A stretch of DNA of 60,757 nt. Origin: Undivivens sp041654215 (lineage in GTDB: Bacteria; Omnitrophota; Gorgyraeia; Gygaellales; Profunditerraquicolaceae). A program made the translations under genes and the position numbers. This document shows positions 31,627 through 40,506 of this stretch, in pieces (within the stretch, counting starts at the first letter, position 1; each line of letters opens with the position of its first letter). Below the pieces are notes generated by a model. It ran no database searches, was not told the DNA's origin, and worked only from the letters and a program-made list of their open reading frames with translations. The DNA lies in the NCBI GenBank assembly GCA_041654215.1, contig JBAZDY010000001.1, positions 1-60,757 of the forward strand. The letters are read 5' to 3'.

Positions 31627-31857
31627 TCAACCTTTTGACGGCAATTCCGCCTTCTCGATGATCAGTATAGGGATACCGTTTTTAACCGGATAACGTCTTG
31701 AGCAGGATAAACAGTAGAGAAAATCCGCGGCTGCGCCGCTCTTCATGTCTCCCCCGCAGGCCGGGCAGGCCAGGATATCCAGTAATTCTTTATCGATGCC
31801 GCAGGTCACGCTCCGGCTGTTCGCGCTCTCGTCTGCGGTATCCGGTGTTTTTTTCAT
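31627..31857 (-). CDS. Trm112-like zinc-ribbon protein
   Basis: A 76-residue protein with LLDILACPACGG and, later, CLSCSRRYPVKNGIPILI, the Trm112/YcaR pattern with two CxxC pairs. In other organisms Trm112 activates methyltransferases; in bacteria the role of the free form is unclear. It overlaps the DUF1844 gene by 4 bp. Confidence 0.88.
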   Translation of the reverse strand: MKKTPDTADESANSRSVTCGIDKELLDILACPACGGDMKSGAAADFLYCLSCSRRYPVKNGIPILIIEKAELPSKG

Positions 31858-32195
31858 TTGTTATTCTCCACGTATTGCAGTCTCAATTCGTAAAGCGCGT
31901 TCTCCAGCAGCCGCCCCTCTTCTTCGCTGAGATTCCCGGAAGTCTTCTCCTGCAGCATCGCCAGGGTGTCTATCAGGAACTTCGCCTGGGAAAGATTGGA
32001 CTCTTTTTTTCCGGTAGAGGGGTTGGCGACGATGCCCAGCGCGATGGAGGCCTGTAAGGCCATGCTGGTCACAAAAATGTTAAAATCCGCTTCCGGAGGC
32101 GTAAACCCGCCATCCTTGCTGTCCGGCGACTTCTCTTTTTCGACCGAATCCTTCCAGGACTCGTCGACCTTCTTCTTTTCGTCTTGTTTATCCAC
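31854..32195 (-). CDS. DUF1844 family protein
   Basis: A 113-residue protein, charged N-terminus followed by the DUF1844 core FNIFVTSMALQASIALG, then NLSQAKFLIDTLAMLQEKT and LENALYELRLQYV. Predicted all-helical. Function unknown. It is followed by the Trm112-like gene and preceded by the MEMO-like gene. Confidence 0.85.
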   Translation of the reverse strand: MDKQDEKKKVDESWKDSVEKEKSPDSKDGGFTPPEADFNIFVTSMALQASIALGIVANPSTGKKESNLSQAKFLIDTLAMLQEKTSGNLSEEEGRLLENALYELRLQYVENNK

Positions 32196-32222
32196 GCTTT
32201 TTTCCTTTCCCGCGCCCGGACT

Positions 32223-33041
32223 TCAGTAGATAACGACGCCGGCGTAGCCTACAACGCTGGAGAAATCGCCGCTCACCTCTCCGCTGTTGGCATATTCCAT
32301 GATCTCCGCCTTGACCGCTCCGAGCCGCTTTGCCGCCTCAAGCAGAGACATTACCGGGGCGTAACCGCACATGCTTATATCCATTTCCAGAACGCGCCGG
32401 TAAAGCTCCTCGGCGTCAAGGCCGCAAACCGCATCCAGCGCCGCCCTGTCCTTTTTTCCGGCGCTTGAACTATTTTCGTAATGCGTCATGTCGCTGCTGG
32501 CCGCTATCAGCACCGACCCGGGAGGGAAAGACTTCTTTACCGCATTCGCAATGGCGCGCCCTAATTCTATCAGTTCGCAAGGGCCGCCCCCGCCTATGCA
32601 TACGGGGAATATGCGAAAATCCCCGCCGAGATATTGAAAAAACGGTAATTCCACTTCCAGGGAGTGTTCGGCCTCGTGCGCGCTGTCGTCTTCGCGAAGC
32701 AAAGCGCATTCCGCGGTGAGGGCGGCCGCCATCTCATCATCCGCGCGGCACTTGCCCAGAGGCGTTTCCCAGGTCTGTAAAGAAAAACTGAACGGGCTTC
32801 CGGCGCCGGTATGGTTGGGGCCGAGCAGTATGAGGTGAGGCCTTATGCGCAAAGACGAAACCGTGCGGCCCGCGACCTTACCGGAATACACATAACCCGC
32901 GTGCGGCAGTATGCATCCTATCGCCTCGGTTTTTGAGCGTCCGGGGTCCACCAGCGATTCCACCTGCCTGCGCAGGGCCTCCGGAGCGCTCTCGTAAAAG
33001 CGCCCCGCGGCCGCCGGCGGACGTAAACGCGTCTTAAGCAT
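32223..33041 (-). CDS. MEMO1-like protein (AmmeMemoRadiSam system protein B)
   Basis: A 272-residue MEMO family protein: PAAAGRFYES at the N-terminus, LPHAGYVYSGKVA, LLGPNHTG, AEHSLEVELPFFQYL and SSDMTHY, all with the His residues of the family. In AmmeMemoRadiSam loci it works with an AMMECR1 protein and a radical SAM enzyme. Neither is adjacent, and the radical SAM protein at 8041-9036 belongs to another group. Chemistry unresolved. Confidence 0.9.
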   Translation of the reverse strand: MLKTRLRPPAAAGRFYESAPEALRRQVESLVDPGRSKTEAIGCILPHAGYVYSGKVAGRTVSSLRIRPHLILLGPNHTGAGSPFSFSLQTWETPLGKCRADDEMAAALTAECALLREDDSAHEAEHSLEVELPFFQYLGGDFRIFPVCIGGGGPCELIELGRAIANAVKKSFPPGSVLIAASSDMTHYENSSSAGKKDRAALDAVCGLDAEELYRRVLEMDISMCGYAPVMSLLEAAKRLGAVKAEIMEYANSGEVSGDFSSVVGYAGVVIY

Positions 33042-33954
33042 GTATTATCCTTTCAAGGAATGAAAGAGACCCGGAAACGCTTTCCCCGGAAGCCGGAGCA
33101 TGCGCCTCAATCACCCGCAAAGGACATTCCCTTATTTCCTCGGCCATACTCCGGAAATCTATCTCACCGTCCGCCGAAGGCGGAAGATGATCCTGAAAGT
33201 TTTTAACATTGTGTAAATGCAGACCGCCCAGAAAAAAAGAATATCGAGCCATAAAAGCTCCCGCGGCCGCCAACCCGAGGTTTTCGATAATCCTGCCGTG
33301 GCCGGTATCATACCAGAAACAAAGGCTTGAGCCGGTGAAGCGACGGAATATCTCGCCGGTCTCTTCAAAAGACGGGATCTCCCGGTAATAGAACCTGTTC
33401 TCTATCCCGAGTTTTATGCCCCGGCGCGAAGCGTAGGAGTCGAGTTCCTCAAGGCTGCGCAGGGCGTTGGAAAAGAAAACGCCAGCGGCATCCTTTCTTT
33501 CGCGGATGAATTCCTTTCTGGTCTGCGCCAGGAGGGCGTTCCCTTCTTCTCCCCGGAGGCGCAGGGCTATCATTTCCCGCGTCCTGTCCTTTATCTCCAC
33601 GCGCCCGCAATGCAAAACAACCGCCTCGGCATTCAATTCCGCGGCGGTATCTATGCTTATTTTGGCAAATTTTACGGCGGCCGCGCGCTCTTGCCGGTCC
33701 GTAGAAGACATGGAATAACAATCCGGCAGGGCCTTTCCCCTTTCCATCCCTTCCGGCACCGGACAGTAGTTATGCACGCTCGATACGCGAAACCCGCGTT
33801 TTCCGGAGGCTTTCTTCACGTCGTCAACCATTTCCCGGGTGAGGTTGAATCCTAATTCCACCTCCGTAAACCCAAGAGCCAATATCTCAAAAAGCATTTC
33901 CCCGCCGGAAGAATGCCTGAAGGCGTTCCAGGAGGTCGAGAGCGAAAAAGGCAT
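33034..33954 (-). CDS. Xylose isomerase-like TIM-barrel protein
   Basis: A 306-residue sugar-phosphate isomerase/epimerase-type TIM barrel: VELGFNLT, VSSVHNYCPVP, VVLHCGRVE, GIENRFYY, FWYDTGH and GLHLHNVK carry the expected His/Glu/Asp metal ligands. Substrate cannot be named. It overlaps the MEMO-like gene by 8 bp. Confidence 0.85.
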   Translation of the reverse strand: MPFSLSTSWNAFRHSSGGEMLFEILALGFTEVELGFNLTREMVDDVKKASGKRGFRVSSVHNYCPVPEGMERGKALPDCYSMSSTDRQERAAAVKFAKISIDTAAELNAEAVVLHCGRVEIKDRTREMIALRLRGEEGNALLAQTRKEFIRERKDAAGVFFSNALRSLEELDSYASRRGIKLGIENRFYYREIPSFEETGEIFRRFTGSSLCFWYDTGHGRIIENLGLAAAGAFMARYSFFLGGLHLHNVKNFQDHLPPSADGEIDFRSMAEEIRECPLRVIEAHAPASGESVSGSLSFLERIIHA

Positions 33955-33963
33955 CTTCCCGCG

Positions 33964-34125
33964 TTAACGCTTGCGGCGCGCCTTTTTCCTTCGTTTTTCA
34001 CTCGGCTTTTCGTAATGCTTGCGGTCGCGTACTTCTTTCAGAATACCTTCCTGTTCGATCTGCCTCTTAAAACGGCGCAGCGCCGCTTCAAACGACTCGT
34101 CTTTCTTGATCTCTACTTTTGACAT
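33964..34125 (-). CDS. rpsU: 30S ribosomal protein S21
   Basis: A 53-residue, strongly basic protein: SKVEIKKDESFEAALRRFKR near the start, then a GILKEVRDRKHYEKPSEKR segment and a Lys/Arg tail. This is the bS21 pattern. The Shine-Dalgarno AAAGGAGA and a consensus promoter are directly upstream. S21 acts in translation initiation near the anti-Shine-Dalgarno of 16S rRNA. Confidence 0.95.
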   Translation of the reverse strand: MSKVEIKKDESFEAALRRFKRQIEQEGILKEVRDRKHYEKPSEKRRKKARRKR

Positions 34126-34148
34126 TTGGCATCATCTCCTTTTGCAAC

Positions 34149-34177
34149 AATATAACATCCTTGAAAATCCTTGTCAA
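34149..34177 (-). promoter_or_regulatory. Promoter of rpsU
   Basis: On the minus strand TTGACA (34177-34172), a 17-bp spacer and TATATT (34154-34149) predict a start near 34142, giving a leader of about 17 bases that contains AAAGGAGA. Confidence 0.75.
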
Positions 34178-34188
34178 TCAGGTTCTAT

Positions 34189-34298
34189 TGCGCTGTTAAA
34201 TAAGTTCTTTAAACAGCGCATAGAGCAATCGAGAGCCGAAAATCGAAATTTGATTCGATAAAAGTTATCGATTGCGGTCTAATTTCGATTCTCGATTA
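34189..34298. repeat. Palindrome-rich intergenic segment
   Basis: AT-rich DNA with nested inverted repeats: GCGCTGTT/AACAGCGC (34190-34219), TCGATAA/TTATCGA (about 34256-34272) and a larger GCAATCGA/TCGATTGC pair enclosing it. ATCGA-type words recur. It may end transcription of the nucleotide-sugar operon, though no T-run follows. Confidence 0.5.
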
Positions 34299-35252
34299 TC
34301 AAAAACTTACCTGGATATCCTTAAACCACCGGCAGGTATTCTCAAGCCCTTCCTCAAGCGGGACCAGAGGGCGCCAGCCGAGCAGCTTTACCGCCAGGGA
34401 GATGTCGGGTTTCCGCCTGCGCGGATCGCCGGCAGAGGCTTTTAGAAAACGCAGTCCCGCCTTGTTGCCGGTAAAACGGTTTATCATACCCGCCAGCTTG
34501 AGTATGCTGATCTCCTGCGGGTTCCCGAGGTTGACCGGACCGGGCACTCCGCGCAGGGCCAAGCGCAGCAGTCCTTCCACCATATCCGCTATGTAGCAGA
34601 ACGACCTGGTCTGACTGCCGTCACCGTTGACCGGCAAGGGCCTGCCTGAGACTGCGGCGCAGATCATATTGGAAACTACCCTGCCGTCGGAAGCCAGCAT
34701 CCCTTCGCCGTAAGTATTGAATATCCTGGCTATACAGCCCTCGGTTCTGCCCGCGCCGCGGTATGCCGCGACTGCGGCTTCCGAAAAGCGTTTTGCCTCG
34801 TCGTAACAGCTGCGCGGACCCACGGGATCGACGTTGCCGAAATAATCCTCACGCTGGGGATGCATCAGAGGATCGCCGTAAACCTCTGATGTGGACGCCA
34901 GTATAAAACGCGCGCCGGCAAGCGAGGCGGCTTCCAGGCAATTCATCGTCCCGATCGAACCGGTGCGCAGAGTCAAAAGAGGCAGACGCATATAGGCCTT
35001 AGGAGAAGCCGGGCAGGCCAAATGAAAAAAATAACCGAACTTTCCGGGGAGCTTGAAAGGCCGGTTGATATCGAAACGCAGGAAATCGAAACGGGGATCG
35101 CGCCTGAGTCCGCGCAGGGCCCGGAGGCCGCTTGTCGCGAAAGAATCGAGGCATACCACGCGCATTCCTTCGGCTATTAGACGGCGGCATAAATGGGCCC
35201 CGATAAACCCCGCCCCCCCGGCCACCACCGCCGTCTTCCTCTTTGCGCTCAT
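34299..35252 (-). CDS. UDP-glucuronate decarboxylase-like SDR
   Basis: A 317-residue extended SDR: AGGAGFIGAHLCRRL (NAD site), FHLACPASP, STSEVYGDPLMHPQ, CYDEAKR (catalytic Tyr/Lys) and ARIFNTYGEGM. These are hallmarks of UDP-xylose synthase. It converts UDP-glucuronate to UDP-xylose for surface polysaccharide. The overlapping upstream gene is a UDP-sugar dehydrogenase that could supply the substrate. Confidence 0.9.
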   Translation of the reverse strand: MSAKRKTAVVAGGAGFIGAHLCRRLIAEGMRVVCLDSFATSGLRALRGLRRDPRFDFLRFDINRPFKLPGKFGYFFHLACPASPKAYMRLPLLTLRTGSIGTMNCLEAASLAGARFILASTSEVYGDPLMHPQREDYFGNVDPVGPRSCYDEAKRFSEAAVAAYRGAGRTEGCIARIFNTYGEGMLASDGRVVSNMICAAVSGRPLPVNGDGSQTRSFCYIADMVEGLLRLALRGVPGPVNLGNPQEISILKLAGMINRFTGNKAGLRFLKASAGDPRRRKPDISLAVKLLGWRPLVPLEEGLENTCRWFKDIQVSF

Positions 35253-36586
35253 AGTTTTTCTATCCCATCGCCGGCGGCGGCGTAAACGTTACGGGTATCG
35301 AAAATGAAAGGGGCATGCCTTCTGATAAGGGCGTAATCGACGGAGGAATGGTCTGTGGCGATAATCACGCAGTCGCAGGACTTGAGCGCGGCAGGCGACA
35401 GCGGCTGAGATATCAAGTCTATGGAGCCGATCTTCAGATAAGGTATCAAAGGGTCGTGGTAAAACACCTCCGCCTGCCTCAAGCGGAGTATTTCGATGAT
35501 ATCCAGGGGCGGAGATTTGCGCAGGTCTTTGATGTCCTTTTTGTAGGTCACCCCGCAGACCAGGATTCGGGCTCCCTTGAGGCGCCTGCCGCGCGAGCGC
35601 AGCGCGGCCTGCACCCTGTCTACAACGTAACGCGGCATATAGTTGATTATATCGGAAGAGAGCTTTATGTATTTCGATTTGAACCCGAACGATTTCGCCT
35701 TCCAGTAGAGATAAAGCGGATCCTTGGGAATGCAGTGCCCCCCGACCCCGGGGCCGGGATAAAACGGCATGAAGCCGAAGGGTTTGGTCCCGGCGGCTTT
35801 CACCACCTCCCATATGTCTATGCCCATCTTGTGGCACATCATCGCCATCTCGTCTATCATCCCGATGTTGACGATGCGAAAGGTGTTTTCCAGCAGTTTC
35901 ACCGTCTCGGCAACGCGGGGAGAAGAAACGGGCACCGCCGCGCAGGTGATGCGGCGGTAAAGCGCGGCGGCCAGTTCGGAGGCCTCGCTGGTCACCCCTC
36001 CCACCACTTTGGGTATCCTGTTAACCGGGAAATTCCTGTTGCCCGGGTCTATGCGTTCCGGGGAAAAAACGAGAAAAAAATCCCTGCCGCAGACCAGTCC
36101 GGACGATTCCAGCAGGGGCAGTATGACCTCCTGCGTAGTGCCCGGATAAGTGGTGCTCTCCAGTATCACCAGTTGTCCCGGCCGAAGGTTCTTCCTGATC
36201 TGTTTCACCGCCGAGATGATAAACGAGATATCCGGGTGGTATTTGCGTTTCAAAGGCGTAGGAACGCAGATAAGTATCACGTCGGCCCCGGACAAAAGGC
36301 TGAAATCAGTGGAAGCGCGCAGCAGGCCGGCGGCGGCGGCGCGGGATATCACTTTATGCGGGACATCGGAGATGTAGGAAGTGTTATCGTTGAGCCTCCT
36401 CACCCTGTCCTCATCGAGATCCACCCCCGTGACCTTAAAACCCTTGAGCGCGAACTCCGCCGCCAGAGGCAGTCCGACATAACCGAGCCCGATCACGGCC
36501 ACCGCGGCTTTCTTCCGCTCTATCTTTTTCTTCAATATCGCGAAATAATCCGGGTGGGACTTGGGCATTCCGGGTTTTCTTTTCAT
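35249..36586 (-). CDS. Nucleotide-sugar dehydrogenase (UDP-glucose/UDP-HexNAc 6-dehydrogenase type)
   Basis: A 445-residue dehydrogenase: GLGYVGLPLAAEFA, CVPTPLKRKYHPD, LESTTYPGTTQEV, and the catalytic Cys in PGPGVGGHCIPKDP. The last motif is typical of WbpA/WecC-like enzymes and some UDP-glucose dehydrogenases. With the UXS-like gene next door, UDP-glucose to UDP-glucuronate is a sensible guess. It overlaps neighbours by 4 bp on each side. Confidence 0.9.
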   Translation of the reverse strand: MKRKPGMPKSHPDYFAILKKKIERKKAAVAVIGLGYVGLPLAAEFALKGFKVTGVDLDEDRVRRLNDNTSYISDVPHKVISRAAAAGLLRASTDFSLLSGADVILICVPTPLKRKYHPDISFIISAVKQIRKNLRPGQLVILESTTYPGTTQEVILPLLESSGLVCGRDFFLVFSPERIDPGNRNFPVNRIPKVVGGVTSEASELAAALYRRITCAAVPVSSPRVAETVKLLENTFRIVNIGMIDEMAMMCHKMGIDIWEVVKAAGTKPFGFMPFYPGPGVGGHCIPKDPLYLYWKAKSFGFKSKYIKLSSDIINYMPRYVVDRVQAALRSRGRRLKGARILVCGVTYKKDIKDLRKSPPLDIIEILRLRQAEVFYHDPLIPYLKIGSIDLISQPLSPAALKSCDCVIIATDHSSVDYALIRRHAPFIFDTRNVYAAAGDGIEKL

Positions 36587-38778
36587 TGCTGGGAACCTGA
36601 AGAGGGGGCGTGATAGGACTGGTCAAACCCGAATTCCATCTCGGGGAACGCCTTGAGACGGAAGATTACCCAGATGGTGTGGCCGGTATCTTCCTTGATA
36701 TCGTAAGCAAGGTTCATTATCCAGCAGTGCAGGTCGCGCGAAAGGATATACTGCTGTTCTATGAAACCGCTGTCCCTCTGGGTGCTCCGGTTGACCTGGT
36801 AACGCTCGTATAATTCGAACTTCCACTTGGGATTGCATCTCCAGACGGCGCTGAAGGTGATCTGGTTGCCGCCGTAATTGTTGTCATAAAGCTTGTTCGT
36901 GTAACGCTGGCCGATACCGAAGGAGCGCTCTGCGGCGAAGTGATAGTTGATATCGTAGTTGATCTCTTTGAAATAGTCGCCGACGTGGTCGTATCTGGCC
37001 GAAGAGCTGAAACGGACGTTGTCGTAAGGCCTGGCGTCGAGATAAATGAGCAGGTCCCCGAACTTGCTGCCGGATTCGGACACGGTCTGGCGGAAGGTCG
37101 CGGGGTCGTAAGCGACAGTCCTGGGATCGAAAGAATAATCCGTCTGCAGGCGCAGTTCCACGATGTCCGCCCTGGACCCGCTGCGGCGCTTGGTCTGCAG
37201 TTTGTTCGAGAGTTCCAGGGTAAAGACGTTGCTGCGCGTGATGGAATCCACCTCGTCAAAATATTTAAGCCGCTCTGCCGGCAGCGTGGGCTCGTGGTTG
37301 TAGGCGTATTTTACTGAAGGGGTGATCACGTGTCTCAAGCCGTTGATATCCATCCCCAGCAGGCGCGGGCGCACGTCGAAAATACGGTAAAAGCGGGTGC
37401 TGGCGTCCGCCCCGGCGTAGAAAATCGTGCGCGGACCCGGCGCTGCATTATCTATGTCCCTGTCGTAAAAGGTCTGCCGGCTGCCGGCAAAAGGAGTGAA
37501 TTCCACGAACGCTATCTTGGCGGGCAGAGAGACCTTGTTGTAGGTATCGAAGCGGTTGACCGAGACGTCGGCCGACGAAGGCGAAGGTACCGCTTTTTTA
37601 TAATTCAGGTTGGCGAAAGAGCTGCCGTTCTCGAAATAGAAAGGTCCGTCCCAGAGCGGAACGTCGGGAAGGCTGTATTTTATCTCGGGGAGCTTTTCCA
37701 GCTGGTCATACCAGCGGTTCGTGCGTTTTTGCAGGAGGACGTCGAGGCTGGAACCGGAAAAGGAATGGTGCAGCAGGGTATATGACAGCGGCCTGGAATC
37801 CGATTCGTATTCCCTGTAAAAATAATCCTTGAGTATGAAGTGGTCCGTGCCGAGAAGCGTGTATTTGGAATCATGGATCCTGTAATATTCGTTAATCAGG
37901 GAAGTGCTGCGGTCTATGTCCCATTTGTGGCGCCAGCGTATCAGGTACCGCTCGAATTCGTCCGGCGTCCCCTCGTCAAGGGTAGTGTCTTTCTCGTGCG
38001 CGTAATAAAACTTGAAGTTGCCTTTACCGGCGATCCTGGTGTCGTAATTGGCGCCGACCCCCTCGGCCACGCCGAGCTTGCTTCTGTAATCAAGATATAT
38101 CCGGCCTTCCGCGTTATCGCAGATGTCGAAACGCGTCGTGGTAAGCAGAAACGGCCCCCACCCGCTGCGGGTGCCGGGGGTCAGCTGAACGCGCATAAAG
38201 GGATCCGCGAAAGAGTGAGTGAAATACGGCAGGTAGAACAGGGGCATATTCCAGAGGCGGAAGACGTTCTCTCTGGCGGTGACGCGCTCCCCGGTCTTAA
38301 AATCTATCTCCTCCGCGCTGAGCCTGTAATCCGGGGTATCGTATTCACAGGTAGTGTAATAACCGCGCCTGGCGATTATCTCGTTCTCCCCCACCTTGCT
38401 TACCGATTCGGCCCTGCCGAAGTAAGGCGGCGAATTGAAAGCGGCGTTGCTCGCTTCGCCGGTCTTTGTTTTCAGATTATAGGAAAACGACTCCGCTTCT
38501 ATGATGCCGCGGGCATCGGAAACCTTGACGTTTCCGGAAGCCTTCGTGTCCTTAGTGACGGTATCCGCCTGAAGACTGCCGCAGGTCAGGGTGCTGTCTT
38601 TATATTTCACCTCCACGTTGCCTGAAGCGGAGACCTTTTTCTCCTCGGTGGAATACTCCACGTTATCGCCGTTAACGGTCACTCCCTGTTCCGGATCCTG
38701 CGCGAGGGCGGCGCGAACCGCGGGCGCCGACAGCAGCGCCGCGATGAGCAACCCGTTTGCTATGAAAGATATCCTCAT
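36583..38778 (-). CDS. lptD: LPS-assembly outer membrane protein LptD-like
   Basis: About 731 residues: signal peptide (FIANGLLIAALLSAPAVRAALA), an OstA/LptA-like N-terminal domain (VNGDNVEYSTEEKKVSASGN, DTVTKDTKASGNVKVSD), then a long beta-barrel with alternating Tyr/Phe/Arg strands. LptD inserts LPS into the outer leaflet. The start is ATG 38778 (GGGGGTAG upstream); a TTG at 38799 would overlap the aldolase gene. Its presence shows an LPS-type outer membrane. Confidence 0.9.
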   Translation of the reverse strand: MRISFIANGLLIAALLSAPAVRAALAQDPEQGVTVNGDNVEYSTEEKKVSASGNVEVKYKDSTLTCGSLQADTVTKDTKASGNVKVSDARGIIEAESFSYNLKTKTGEASNAAFNSPPYFGRAESVSKVGENEIIARRGYYTTCEYDTPDYRLSAEEIDFKTGERVTARENVFRLWNMPLFYLPYFTHSFADPFMRVQLTPGTRSGWGPFLLTTTRFDICDNAEGRIYLDYRSKLGVAEGVGANYDTRIAGKGNFKFYYAHEKDTTLDEGTPDEFERYLIRWRHKWDIDRSTSLINEYYRIHDSKYTLLGTDHFILKDYFYREYESDSRPLSYTLLHHSFSGSSLDVLLQKRTNRWYDQLEKLPEIKYSLPDVPLWDGPFYFENGSSFANLNYKKAVPSPSSADVSVNRFDTYNKVSLPAKIAFVEFTPFAGSRQTFYDRDIDNAAPGPRTIFYAGADASTRFYRIFDVRPRLLGMDINGLRHVITPSVKYAYNHEPTLPAERLKYFDEVDSITRSNVFTLELSNKLQTKRRSGSRADIVELRLQTDYSFDPRTVAYDPATFRQTVSESGSKFGDLLIYLDARPYDNVRFSSSARYDHVGDYFKEINYDINYHFAAERSFGIGQRYTNKLYDNNYGGNQITFSAVWRCNPKWKFELYERYQVNRSTQRDSGFIEQQYILSRDLHCWIMNLAYDIKEDTGHTIWVIFRLKAFPEMEFGFDQSYHAPSSGSQQ

Positions 38779-38795
38779 TCTACCCCCGGCACGGT

Positions 38796-39458
38796 TCAAA
38801 CCGCTGACGCGTTAAGCTGCGATATCTTATTCCAGTCGTTCAGGAACCTTTGCACCCCGATATCGGTCAGGGGATGCCTGACAAGCTGTTCGATGACCTC
38901 GTAAGGGACGGTCGCGATGTCCGCTCCGATCTTGGCCGCCTCGGCGACGTGCACCGGGTTCCTTACCGAAGCCACGATTATCTGCGTCTTAAAACCGTAA
39001 TTCCCGTAGATCAGTTTTATGTCCCTGATCAAATCGATCCCCTCCTGCGAGATATCGTCCAGCCTTCCGATAAAAGGCGAAATGTAATCCGCCCCGGCTT
39101 TCGCCGCCAGCAGCGCCTGGGAAGAAGAAAAACACAGCGTCACGTTGGTCTTTATCCCCTTCCGGGAGAGCGCTCCGACCGCCTTGAGCCCTTCTTTGAT
39201 CAAGGGTATCTTTGTAACGATGTTACCGGCGATGCGCGAAAGCCGCATCGCCTCCTCGACCATGCCGCCGGCTTCCATGCTGACGACTTCCGCGCTGACC
39301 GGGCCCGAGACGATGGAACATATCTCCTTCAGCACCTCCACGGGGTCGCGTTTCTCTTTCGCCATCAGGGTAGGGTTGGTGGTCACGCCGTCTATCAATC
39401 CCAGCGCCGCCGCTTCCCTTATCTCGCCGGTATCGGCCGTATCCAAAAATAGCTTCAT
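38796..39458 (-). CDS. fsa: Transaldolase-like fructose-6-phosphate aldolase (small Tal/FSA type)
   Basis: A 220-residue class I aldolase: KLFLDTADTGEIREA, TTNPTLMAKE, the Schiff-base Lys in VTKIPLIKEG, NVTLCFSSSQALLAAKAGADYISPF and VPYEVIEQL. The short form acts as transaldolase or fructose-6-P aldolase. It could supply sedoheptulose-7-phosphate for the heptose path. It overlaps the ROK kinase by 4 bp. Confidence 0.92.
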   Translation of the reverse strand: MKLFLDTADTGEIREAAALGLIDGVTTNPTLMAKEKRDPVEVLKEICSIVSGPVSAEVVSMEAGGMVEEAMRLSRIAGNIVTKIPLIKEGLKAVGALSRKGIKTNVTLCFSSSQALLAAKAGADYISPFIGRLDDISQEGIDLIRDIKLIYGNYGFKTQIIVASVRNPVHVAEAAKIGADIATVPYEVIEQLVRHPLTDIGVQRFLNDWNKISQLNASAV

Positions 39459-40381
39459 GCTTTCGTCCTCCCCGCGGCCGCAAGAGCCGCGCCTATCAAA
39501 CCCGCGTCACTGCCCAGCGCTGCCCTCACCACCTTAACCCTGCGCCCTTGCACCGGCATCGCTCGTCTCAGCAGATTTTCTTTTATGCCGTCGAAAAGAG
39601 GCCTGCCTGCCAAAGAGACCCCTCCTCCGACAACTATCACATCCGGGTTCAAAACGTTGCTCAATCCGGCCAAGGCTATGCCGATATGCGTTGAGGCCGC
39701 CCGCCAGAAGCGGAGCGCTTTTTTGTCGCCTTCGGCAGCCAGCGCGCTCGCCTTTTCCAGGGTAATGGACGCGCCGAGAGCGGCGCGCGCTTCTTTAAGC
39801 AGGGCTCCGTTTCCTGCGTAACGCTCAAGACAGGCCCTTCCTCCGCAGGGGCACGCCGGTCCGTTCTCGTTCAAAGGCAGATGCCCGATCTCACCGGCGG
39901 CGTTGTCCGCGCCGCGGTAAAGTTTTCCCTCGATTATCAATCCTGCGCCCACCCCGGTGCCCAGAGTAAGGCAGACGGCGTTACGGCTGCCTTTTGCGGA
40001 GCCGAGCGTGTATTCGGCCAAAGCCATCATCTTGGCGTCGTTATCCACCACGCAAGGAATACCGCAGGCGGCGGTGAAGAGGGAACTTAAAGGCACGTTC
40101 CTCCAGCCGGGTATATTCGGCAGGAAATGGACAACCTGCCTGTCAAAATCCACCGGACCGGGCACACCGATGCCGGCGGCGGAGATATCCTTAAGATCCA
40201 AACCGAGCCGCGAGGCCAACTTCTTCGCGGCGTAAATCAGCGCTCCGATCACCGCTTTCTTTCCCGCGCAAGCCGGTGTCGGCATAGACATCTTCTCGAG
40301 TATGGAAAGTTTTCCGCTAAAAACGGCGGCTTTTATACTGGTACCGCCTAAATCCAAGGCAATGAAGTATTTACGTCTCAT
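39455..40381 (-). CDS. ROK-family sugar kinase (glucokinase type)
   Basis: A 308-residue ROK protein: IALDLGGTSIKAAVF (ATP loop), VDNDAKMMAL with the catalytic Asp, GEIGHLPLNENGPACPCGGRAC... with the ROK zinc-binding Cys set and GGGVSLAG. Probably phosphorylates glucose, feeding glycolysis. The start is taken at ATG 40381. Earlier in-frame codons would add a Leu/Lys-rich stretch without family similarity. A TTGCAT/TAAAAT promoter-like pair lies about 70-90 bp upstream. Confidence 0.9.
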   Translation of the reverse strand: MRRKYFIALDLGGTSIKAAVFSGKLSILEKMSMPTPACAGKKAVIGALIYAAKKLASRLGLDLKDISAAGIGVPGPVDFDRQVVHFLPNIPGWRNVPLSSLFTAACGIPCVVDNDAKMMALAEYTLGSAKGSRNAVCLTLGTGVGAGLIIEGKLYRGADNAAGEIGHLPLNENGPACPCGGRACLERYAGNGALLKEARAALGASITLEKASALAAEGDKKALRFWRAASTHIGIALAGLSNVLNPDVIVVGGGVSLAGRPLFDGIKENLLRRAMPVQGRRVKVVRAALGSDAGLIGAALAAAGRTKA

Positions 40382-40506
40382 AGATTTCAGGGTTAATCTG
40401 AATACATGCGCGCTTACCTGCACAAGCGCCCGTTTCAGCGGCTTCATTTTATATGAAAGACTTTTTAAATGCAAGTTAAATTACCATCGCGGTTCCCGTT
40501 CCCGGA

